From Temnopleurus reevesii (lineage: Eukaryota > Echinodermata > Echinoidea > Temnopleuroida > Temnopleuridae): a stretch of DNA of 64,000 bases. The DNA lies in the NCBI GenBank assembly GCA_036244855.1, contig BQKZ01001545.1, positions 6,134-70,133 of the forward strand, in the 5' to 3' direction. Under the pieces are notes generated by a model, which saw nothing but the letters and a program-made list of their open reading frames with translations, had not been told where the DNA came from and did no database searches. A program made the position numbers and the translations under genes. Of this stretch, positions 54,836-64,000 are shown one piece after another. Each line of letters opens with the position of its first letter. Position 1 is the first letter of the stretch.

Positions 54836-56402
54836 CAACAGGGTAGCCCCATCAGTAATCAAAGTACTGATTGTTCAATTGATTGATTGATTAATAGATA
54901 GATTGATTAATTGACCAATAGACTGGTTAATTTTGATTGGTTGTTTGCAGTAAAGACAGGTAATGGTTGGTCGATGAATCAACTAGTTGCCTCATTGTTT
55001 CATTTCTTAGTACTTAACTTGTAAATCTATTTATTGTTTATTTCTTCTAATACTTTGTGTGCGTTTACGTTTTTAGATATAATCAGTTTGTAAAAGCTTA
55101 CTTTACTATGAGATATAATTCAACTAGCTATTCTGAATGATTGTTTGCTAATTAATGAAATAGAATTCCTTATTCCAAACAAGTCTGCTTTGTCTACTTT
55201 AGCATCAAATAATTTTGTTTCGGGATAAACAATTTCAAATGTTCTGATAAATTTACCTACACTTTCTATTTTTGGAATGATAACCATTGATATACCCACT
55301 AATGTGTTAAGAATAACGAGCGTCATTCTATACATGCACAATGCTTCCGGCTATGGGTATGATTTATATCAGAGATTTTCCATTAATTTCGTTATAGCTA
55401 GAAATCAGTACGATATTTAAACTCTTATTTGCGTATTCAATATAAATTACTATCATTCAGGGAAAATAACAATGGAAATTATTATTATAAAAGTTATCAT
55501 GATTATTGTTGGTATGGTATGGTACTTTATTCCCAATCGGGTAAAAAGACATATAACATATACATTATACGAAATAAGAATAAATTCGACAATTTTACAT
55601 GTGAAAAAGAATAACTTGCAATGAATAAGATTGGCTGGATAGCCCTTTCAGAAGAATTAAAATAAATAATTCTGTTCTTCCAAGGGGTCCAGATACAAAA
55701 TAAATTATTGTTGTTTTTATTATTGTCATTATCATACATAATTATGCTATCTTCTTTCAGATTACCGTATATCTACATGTATTTCATTTTAATAATTCTT
55801 AATAATTAGTACTATCATTATTTTTTTTTTAATTGTACATGTATGTTAATATGTTTTATATTCTGTACGCCTCGAGTGCCTCAGGGTATATTAAAGCTCT
55901 TTACAAATCTAAATTATTATATTGCTATAATTATTTTCTAACATTTCACACTACTATAAGATGAGTAATAATTTTTCTTTCTCTAACATGTCAAGTAAAA
56001 AGAAAACATTTCAAATTGTAAATTATGGCATTGGAATGTGAAGAAAATATTTCAAATATTCAAATATGAATATTGATTAATTTATGGCGAGATGAAACTA
56101 GGTTCCTAGGTTCATTCTGAATGACCTCTAAGTTGAATGGAAGTTCATTAAAAATACATTTATTGTATAAAATCTGTAAGTTTGCGTTTGGGTTCATAAT
56201 GATTCCTTGCTTAGAAAATGATTATGTATTTTGTTGGCAAATATTTATTTCATTTAATGTAATTGTTTCATTATTGTAATCAAATCATTTTCTTTTTTTG
56301 TATAATTTGTTTGACATAACACAATGTATATGAAAAAATGCAATCAGAACAAACTGTTGGCGGTATATGTCGATGACGTTCAAATGAATAAATTCAAATT
56401 CA
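54836..56402. other. AT-rich unannotated sequence
   Basis: No gene recognised. CTCGAGTGCCTCAGGGTATA at about 55869 and AAGCTCTTTACAAATC at 55895 may be a very degraded SINE tail. Confidence 0.45.
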
Positions 56403-57062
56403 AATAGTAAATTAGACCATTGCAATGCATAGAACTGGGTTTAACTATTTCGTTTCGTGATACTTTACACTGCTATGAAATGAGCACTAATAGTAAACTA
56501 TGACATTGCAATGCAAAGATAACATTTCAATATATCGTAAATTAGGGCATTACAATGCATAGAACACATTTAAATTAGTAAATTATGACATTTCAATGTA
56601 CATGAAACATTTCAAATAGTAAATTATGACGTTGCAATGTAAATAGAACATTTCAAATAGTAAATTATGACTTTTCAATGCAAAGATAACATTTCAATAT
56701 ATAGTAAATTAGGACATTACAATGCATAGAACACATTTAAAGTAGTAAATTATGACATTGCAATGTAAATAAAACATTTCAAATAGTAAATTATGACATT
56801 ACAATGCATATAACACATTTAAAATAGTAAATTATGACATTACAGTGTAAATAAAACATTTCAAATAGTAAATTAGGACATTACAATGCATAGAACACAT
56901 TTAAAATAGTAAATTGTGACATTGCAATGTAAATAAAACATTTCAAATAGTAAATTATGACATTACAATGCATATAACACATTTTAAATAGTAAATTATG
57001 ACATAACAGTGTAAATAAAACATTTCAAATAGTAAACTATGGCATTGCAATGTAAAGAACTG
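56403..57062 (+). repeat. 41 bp satellite array with alternating unit types
   Basis: About 15 units of roughly 41 bp, each beginning AGTAAATTATGACATT or a variant. Two classes alternate over much of the array: one with GCATA(G/T)AACACATTTAAA, the other with GTAAATAAAACATTTCAAA, giving an ~82 bp higher-order period. The string GAACTGGGTT occurs at both edges (about 56430 and 57057). Units are AT-rich and carry no conserved frame. Confidence 0.9.
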
Positions 57063-57235
57063 GGTTAGGGGTTAAAGTTCCTTCAGACACGTCTTCAGTG
57101 AAAGGGAAAGTGGTCTTTTATCCATTTTCTCGACGTAATATACCTCAATTCAATGCATTCTTTGTGATTAGCTTCCATGTGGAATTGTGTATAACCCATA
57201 TACCTTTGTGACGATTGTGGAAGGGTCGCCTTGTA
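57063..57235. other. Spacer
   Basis: Ordinary sequence between the satellite and the pyrimidine tract. Confidence 0.5.
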
Positions 57236-57346
57236 TATCCTTTCTGCTCTTCTTTCTTTCTTTGTCTCTCTGTCTGCCGTTTACTCTTCCTTTATCTATT
57301 ATACTGCTGTCTCGCTCACTCTCTCACTCTCTCTCATACACATACA

Positions 57347-57386
<40 letters not shown>

Positions 57387-57529
57387 CTCTCTCTCTCTCT
57401 CTCTCTATCTCTATCTCTCTTATTCAATTCTTATGCCAATTGCACCTGTCATTCTGCTACTTTCTATTTTCCTCATGTCAATCAAACATCATCTTCCGTT
57501 TTCACCCTATCCCCATCCTCTTTCTCTAT

Positions 57530-57584
<55 letters not shown>

Positions 57585-58200
57585 CCTCATTCACGTCTTC
57601 TCTGTCTCCCACTCTCTCTATCTCCTCTTTATTCATTTCTTCCTTTTTTCACCCTCTATACCACTTCCCGTTTTCATTTTCTATCCCTTTCATTTACATC
57701 ATCTAGGGTGTTGCTCTTCCTACGCCTATTTCCCTCTTCTCCTTCCTTCGTCTTCTACCCCCGTCTTCTACTCCCTCTCATCTATCTCCATTTCCTTCAT
57801 TCTCTCATTCTCTTCCACTTCCGACTTCATTTTCTGTGCCTTTCATCCGTTTCCAATTTCTTGCTCTTCCTACATCTATCTAGTCACTATTCCCTCTTGC
57901 TTTTTCTCTGTCTTCCACCCCCCCTTCCTCTCCTCAATCCCCATTTTCTCCTTTCCTTCATTCTCTACCACTTCCTATTTCATTTTCTATACCTTTCACC
58001 CCTTTCAAATGTCTTGCTCCTACTACACCTATTAAGTCATTATTACTTCATATTACCTTACATCACAAAAATGTATACAGACACTTTCCCAAACCTATTC
58101 ATCTATTCATCTATCCCTTTTTTTCTCAGCACATGTCTTTCTCTCACGTTTCGTTTCCTCCCAACCTTCTCTCTCTATCTCTCTTCCTTTTTTTTTCCTC
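57236..58200 (+). repeat. Long pyrimidine-rich tract with (CA)n and (CT)n
   Basis: About 950 bp strongly biased to C and T on the plus strand, with a pure CA block at about 57350-57382, CT blocks at 57382-57420 and 57536-57576. The 163 to 330 codon frames across this region are Ser/Leu/Phe-rich low-complexity translations, not genes. Confidence 0.85.
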
Positions 58201-59498
58201 CTACGTGTATTGAACAATATTGACAAAGCGCAAGAAAATCGAATTGAAATTTATCCAAAGCGTTTTGTGAAGATGGCGATGTTTGAGAAAGGAAGGACAC
58301 TTCATAGCGAGGTATACTATATTGATCTGGTTCATGTGTGTATATATATGCAACGATCATGCTTGGTGTATACTCCCATGACTACCATTATGATAAGAAT
58401 CTACAACCCTGAGATATCTCTGTGATATTTAGAAGAAAATGTCGGAATATATCTTTTAAAAATGAGTTTACAAATGTTTCGCCGCGCCGTCGTCTTACGG
58501 CTACATGACCGGAAACACGTGCTCTTTTATAAATTTGCCATGTCGCTTTAATTACACAAATTACCTCTTGTATTTTGATGCTTTCACCGAAAGAATGTCT
58601 CAAAGTGGTATGTCCATATCCGGAAGTAGATGCTTTTGGAAAGGGGAAGGTCTTTTTTGCATGTCAGCTCCCCAGTGGTACAAAAAGTATATGCTTTGTT
58701 CAAGTAATGCATCCCCGCGAAGAAAAGACCTAATTTAACTTTGACTTTTCGCACGATCTTGTCATTTTTTATGAATGCCTGTTCGTGACCGGAAACGGCG
58801 GATGATAATATCACAGCAGCTTTATAATACCAAACAGATTTTCATGGGGGAAATTGGATGTTTATGTATTTTCAGTATCAGTATCAGTATCATTCTTGAA
58901 CAAAAAAGAGAGTGTGATTGTCTTCAATGATTTATTTTCCTTATTTATTCGGCCATTTCAACAAAGACGATAATACAACAATCAAATTTCATAAATGAAC
59001 ACGATGAAAGTATAAATCAATTATTTAAAGCATGTTTGTTCAAGTAGTCTTCTTAGTGCAATAGTTGGTGCCAGAGAGAAAGAAGGCAAACTCAATTACC
59101 GTGAGCAGATAGGTCCTCTATCCCAACCAACCGTTAATATTACTATAGATAGATAGATAGATAGAAACATATTATTTCAAAACGATAAAAAAAACACCAA
59201 ACAGATACAGAGTCTGGTTTACATTTGGGCCGTGTCATTAGCAGAATATAAAACAGTAGATAAAAAATATCAGCACCCCAACGTAAAGATTTGTAATTAG
59301 TTTTGTGACATCCTTTTGAAGTCTAAATATTCATAACATACTGCTCGAGTTGCTTTTAAATTAATGAGTGCTTATGCAGTGTCCGAACAAATTACTGACA
59401 TTCTGATTACACCACGATCCCTGATCTCCTTAAATATGTATGCCCATCAAATTCATCCTTGCCGTATTTGTCATCATTGACCGAATCGTCTTTAAGCT
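58201..59498. other. Unannotated sequence
   Basis: Contains a CAGTAT triple repeat near 58873 and a GATA microsatellite at 59146-59163. ACCGGAAAC occurs at 58508 and 58789, possibly ends of an unrecognised element. No gene recognised. Confidence 0.45.
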
Positions 59499-59665
59499 AG
59501 GGCGTTGTTTCACTAAGACAAGAACGACTTTAAGAACGGCTGGTTTCCGTTCTGGTGCTGAATGATCGAGGCCATTAGGCGTATTACATTCGTTAAAATA
59601 GTCCATTCTTTCTTATTGTCGTTCTTAATTTAAAAAAAAAACGATTTGGTGAAACACCGCGCCCT
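59499..59665 (+). mobile_element. MITE-like element, family E copy 3
   Basis: The left AGGGCGTTGTTTCACTAAGA and right TTGGTGAAACACCGCGCCCT are imperfect inverted repeats. The interior has AAGAACGACTTTAAGAACGG with an inverted TTGTCGTTCTTAA near the right end. Confidence 0.8.
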
Positions 59666-60459
59666 GGACATCATTACACTCCTTATATAGGTGCCACCGT
59701 GTGTGTCACTATTCCCCCTCAAACGACCCCATCGCCCTATAAAATGTGACCGCAGCACTTTCCTTATTGACATTTGCAATAACAGCATGCATAGGTGTGA
59801 CGAAGGGTCACTTTCGTGTCATTAAAGTCCATGCTACACCATTACTTTATTCAAACAGGCCTATTCTAAATGGGTCTATATCCTTTTAAAGAAGCTGCTG
59901 CAGAATAATATTATCAAATGATATCAATAATTCAGACATTGTTTACAAGTTTCAGGTACATCCCATCTAATAAAAACACTTTCCAATGTGCACGACTATA
60001 GCCTCGATACTTTTGTCAGGAAACTTAATCAATTTTGCTGCTGTTTATCTTTCCCTTTTCTCTTATATGCGCCTTATACTTTTTAGTGTTAGTATTGATG
60101 TATATGTAGGTAAATCTAGATGTATATTGGTTTAACACGCAAGTTACGTGTGATATCCTTTTAGGAGGCATATGAGGCCTGTGTGATCCTACAATGTCCC
60201 CCAAGGTCAGATAAAACGATTGACCGCAGTATTGTTGGACCGAGCGTGCAAGTTCAAGTCGTAAAGTCATGCCCAACAAAATTACTTTTACTTTGGAATC
60301 CCTGTAAAATTCGCTGTCGTTGAGTCCACGACACGTTCTTAGAAACCCATTCTGACCGTTTGGCGACCATCAAGGTTGTCTGCTATAAGCCTTACATTAG
60401 AAATACCTTTAAACCATCAAAGAAAGTCACAAATAAATCTCAATTACTGTATAACTGGA
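59666..60459. other. Unannotated sequence
   Basis: No feature recognised; the minus-strand frame at 60025-60279 has no family resemblance. Confidence 0.5.
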
Positions 60460-60663
60460 GGGTTGTGTTTCTTAAAGCCGTTTTTAGATCTACGCATGAC
60501 TCTACGAACGATTGATAACCCTTCACATCCGTGATTCAGCGCCACGGGCAAAGAGTGTCGATAAACCTCTTTGGCCAGTGGTTATCAGTTAGTGCAGGAA
60601 GATGTCACCAGTCGTTCGTGGAGTTTCGCGCACCTCGACGAGCAGCTTAATGATACACATCCT
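60460..60663 (+). mobile_element. MITE-like element, family D copy, degenerate right end
   Basis: GGGTTGTGTTTCTTAAAGCC at the left. CTACGAACGATTGATAACCC and GATTCAGCGCCACGG are in the interior. The right end TTAATGATACACATCC is a diverged form of TTTATGAAACACAACCC. The frame at 60571-60804 starts within it and is not a gene. Confidence 0.7.
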
Positions 60664-62836
60664 AGTGGCTCCTGTCTTCAGTGTGAACTCACCCAACCCC
60701 TAAACGTCCAGACTTTGTTTTGTGTTTTTGCTGTCCTATTTTTGTTATACGCTTGTCTAGCCATTGTGGTACAGAGCCTGTTTCTGTTTATAATCACTCT
60801 TTAATCCCCGTTTGTTCTTAAAAGAGTGTACTGAGTCACCTGATTTATCCCAAGAACATCAGCAATGAGACCGGTTTCGACGAGTTCTATTAATGTTGAA
60901 AAAGGCCGGTCGTATAATCATGTATAGCACGGCTTGAAATCTAACCAAATAACCTAAACAATTAAGATTTACTCCGTGACTACTAGCAAAGTTAACTTTT
61001 GGAAAATTGCTTTCCCATTTTCTTTCAAAAAGCATATAAGTCAAGCGGTGTGTTCATATCTTAGGCTGATAGCATGTAGGCTGTCAGTATTTCTGGATCA
61101 AACAACAAATAAAATTGATTTTTTTTCACTTCTTACTATTCCACGTTTTATATTTACTGTCATTATGGAAAAGTCACACATACAGGCTGATGCCACCCGG
61201 CTACCAAACTGAATTATCTCAAATGGGACCTATGAACTGATGTTTTGTTTAACTTATATTGACATAAGTAACCTTCAAAACATCAGATCTCAAACAGAAT
61301 AAGACAGTAATGTTTGATATCAGGGTAGGGATAAGTATGTTGATGTGACTGCCTAATTATATCGAGGGCCAAAGTGTTGGAAATAGAGGTTTATATATTT
61401 CTGTGGAATTAACTATGGAATTACATTTCATTTCTCTTTGCTTTACTGTCAATATTGAAATCGTTGTCAGCTCATTACGTATAAGGCGATTGTCATGCTC
61501 GACTTAATTAAACAATGGTATATAAAGAGCCGGAGACTTTCACAAACCTTTGCTTAACTTAATCATAGATTGAAATAAAAAAAAATTAAAGGGCATGTCT
61601 CTAATTATTCCATCATTTTTTTCTTCTTTTCTTTTCCATATCCTGATGCCGACTGTTCGCGTTTCCAATATGATTTCAAACTCCTCTTGTTGTGGATGAT
61701 GATACGTTGCCATAATAACTTACCTTTGATGGTCCAAATCTACAGGTAAGTCAAATTTTCATTTCCATCTTTTCAAATAACTTATTGGTAGACATTGCTC
61801 AGCATAACTTAAAGTTATCTTAAGCACTAAAACGTTTTGTGTTTTACATTAGCAATACATTTCATGTTGATATATGTCATATATGTCACCGTAGTATATC
61901 ATCAAAATGAAGATAGTACCTCTTTGCAATGTGTGATTTGTCATATTTGTTATGATTACACCTAGCATTGTGAATACAGTCCCCATGTACTTGCCAGGTG
62001 CTAAACCAGTCGAGCCTCGGTTACTCCTTTCTAACGACTGAATATGCATTTCCTCTGAATTCATTGATACAAAAAATGTATGAAAAAAATCCTACTGTTT
62101 GAGTCAACCATTTCCTTTGTAAAAATTATTATGCAAATCTGATAACATGGAATATGTGTCTGCAAATACTAGCTGTTTCTAATGTTACCATTATATGTAA
62201 CTCTATAGTAAATTATTTTTATTAGAGGGGAATGTTAAGAGTATTTAACTATTTCAATTGATGTGAGATGTTGTCGATAGGTTGGCCTAGTTTATTCTCC
62301 CAGACATTATAAACAGTTCCACTGGAGTAGCTTAAAATGTAGCATGTTTTATCATTCTGCGATACAAAATTGTATGTATCATGCACGGCTAATTTGTTTG
62401 TATTTTTCGAATACAATCCAAACGTTTCATGAGGAAGATAAGGCTTGAAAGGAGATGAAAAGCCTAGAAGCATCTGAAAATATCTCTTCAGATCATATTC
62501 CACATGTTTATTGATAATTTTACTGGGATCGTTCAATGTTGGTGAAAAGAGAAAAGTTAAGTTTTGGCAATTTTAGACGTGTGAGTCGGGTGAGGGCATC
62601 CACACATTTTTAAAATCTTTTCCTAAGAAAGTACATCTTCTTTATGACAGTCGTTATAGACACATATCTCGTTGACGCTCTTGTTTCGGTAATTCCCCCA
62701 AATGCCCACTTGACTTGACGATGATTACCCCGGGGATCTTCAAATGGAGGCGTTTTGTACCGCATCCCAGATTTGCAATACATTTCATCTCCTCGATCTC
62801 CATCTCTTGTCTTTCAGAATGCAATTATCTGTCCTG
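60664..62836. other. AT-rich unannotated sequence
   Basis: A minus-strand open frame at 62249-62600 (about 95 to 110 codons, no ATG at its start) has a plausible protein composition (Tyr, Asn and Ser rich) but matches no family I know. TATATAAAG at 61520 resembles a TATA box with no exon downstream. Confidence 0.4.
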
Positions 62837-62930
62837 GGCCCAGTAACATAAAGCTTTCCAATGGAAAATCATGTACAAAAGTTTGCGATTGATCCCAAAA
62901 TTGATTGTATCTCTTTTATGTTTCGGGCCC
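62837..62930 (+). mobile_element. MITE-like element, family C copy 3, internally shortened
   Basis: GGCCCAGTAACATAAAG at the left, CTTTTATGTTTCGGGCCC at the right. It is flanked by CTG at 62834-62836 and CTG at 62931-62933. At 94 bp it is about 30 bp shorter than copies 1 and 2. Confidence 0.8.
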
Positions 62931-62937
62931 CTGGATT

Positions 62938-63090
62938 GCGTTTCACCGAATCTTCCTTGAAGTTAAGAACGACAGAACGAAAGACTGCGGTGCGTTATTG
63001 GATGTAATACGTACAAGATTCTGGATTATTCAGCACAGGAACTAATACCAGTCCTTCTTAAAGTCTTTCGTAATTTGGGAAACATCGCTG
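62938..63090 (+). mobile_element. MITE-like element, family E copy 4
   Basis: The left GCGTTTCACCGAATCTTCC and right TAATTTGGGAAACATCGC are imperfect inverted repeats. The interior has TTAAGAACGACAGAACGAAA and GCACAGGAACTAATACCAGT. It starts only about 8 bp after family C copy 3. Confidence 0.7.
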
Positions 63091-63572
63091 TTTGTATATT
63101 CATGAACTATTTGGGAAATCTACATCGGGATCTGAAAGTTTTTTTATGGATTTCTCTTTGATTAAGCTCACTTTCTAAGTTTTTAACATTTTGTGCTACA
63201 TCAAAGTTGCGGTTTTGCAATTTGGAAGGGGAAGCATCATTTCATATATGCTCTACCCCCCCCCCCTCCTTTTCCCGCGGATCATAATTATGTACACCTC
63301 TTGTCCACCACCCTCTGGTTTTCTCTACTTTGAAAAGTTCATATCTGTTACGTTTCTCGTAGCGCATGGTAACCCAAATTTTCTGTACACTCTAGTTGAT
63401 CCAGGGACTGACTTGAACATCAGTACCCATTGCTGGCACATGATTAGCACTATTTTCCTTTATTGACAAACTTGTGGATCCGCCACATTACATTAAACCG
63501 CGAGCTGACGAATGGAGCTTACCGCTTCTGTTTTAAGTTAACGGCAAAATGGAGGACAAGCAAACACATATT
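63091..63572. other. Unannotated sequence
   Basis: A C run is at about 63257-63265. No gene recognised. Confidence 0.5.
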
Positions 63573-63730
63573 CACCCACACCCACACACACTCACATACA
63601 CGCAATTATGCACATACTCACACACCAACACACAAATATACAGATACACACACCATAGAACACACACACATACACACAATAAAGAACACGCACACACACA
63701 CACACACCTGTACAGCGCACACATACCCAC
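63573..63730 (+). repeat. CA-rich simple sequence
   Basis: About 150 bp of imperfect ACAC/ACAT repeats. The Thr/His-rich frames are artefacts. Confidence 0.95.
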
Positions 63731-64000
63731 GCTCACCTAAATGATCGCACATAGCAATACTCTTTGCTTGATTAGTAGAGCTACCACTTTATTACGTCAT
63801 TCCAGGTGCCGATTGACAGGGCCATTCAATAAAAATCCAATCTAATCAGAAAGTATCACCTCCATAATCTAATATTGCCATTCATTAGATATAATCGGGG
63901 CGTTTCTAAGTGAATGGTTTTAATGTTGGGTAGCTATGATCGGCTGATAATGAGAATCCTCTAATCATCTTGCTAATTTCGACTGAACAATGGTTTTGTG
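63731..64000. other. Unannotated sequence to window end
   Basis: Nothing recognised. Confidence 0.5.

Noticed and set aside
57187..58223. Long plus-strand frames of 163 to 330 codons
   Set aside because: They are translations of a CA/CT and pyrimidine-rich tract, open in several frames at once, with Ser/Leu/Phe low complexity.

Overview
This is eukaryotic, AT-rich, repeat-dense DNA in which I can defend no complete protein-coding gene. Stop codons are frequent in all frames, the longest open frames lie in simple-sequence tracts, and the rest is short dispersed inverted-repeat elements (MITE-like), a tRNA-derived SINE with relatives, tandem arrays and microsatellites. The style fits a marine invertebrate, most likely a deuterostome such as an echinoderm. 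That guess rests on SINE tails of the AAAGCGCTTTG / GCGCTATATAA type and on many short elements ending in GTGTTTCA-like or GGCC-like inverted termini. No species-specific marker was found, so the organism call is an inference.

Layout. 1-8000: dispersed short elements (families D, H, B, A). 8001-11950: an old ~1 kb segment present twice, each copy carrying the same nested elements. 11952-17700: a recent large duplication with a composite tandem array in which a ~278 bp unit alternates with an A-family element. 18145-18624: two adjacent elements built from AACACC/GGTGTT motifs. 19100-21610: GAT-rich simple sequence, a diverged direct duplication, and a 36 bp match to the junction of two Tn5/Nextera mosaic ends, which looks like library contamination. 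26544-27840: a 648 bp direct duplication separated by one N. 28-29 kb: simple repeats and a SINE with recognisable pol III A and B boxes. 31-38 kb: further B, C and D elements and a weak tyrosine-recombinase-like (Crypton-type) coding remnant. 39-44 kb: two tandem arrays of 300-400 bp units, a long inverted-repeat element rich in CCGACAG, and an element with ~65 bp terminal inverted repeats. 44-56 kb: mostly unannotated AT-rich sequence. 56403-57062: a 41 bp satellite. 57-64 kb: a pyrimidine-rich tract and more D, C and E elements.

The six single-N positions (10069, 11951, 14527, 17041, 21463, 27192) all lie in the first 27.2 kb. Two of them separate near-perfect direct repeats of about 650 bp, which suggests unmerged allelic contig ends and not real biology. 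True sequence length there is probably shorter than shown.

The most useful biological signal is the MITE population. Four ~130 bp near-palindromes (family B) have TTA/TAA at both edges or close to it. Family C has 3 bp direct repeats, and one copy sits inside another repeat whose uninterrupted relative is also in the window. One element at 31127 has B-like termini and a C-like interior, linking the two families. I saw no convincing new gene system.
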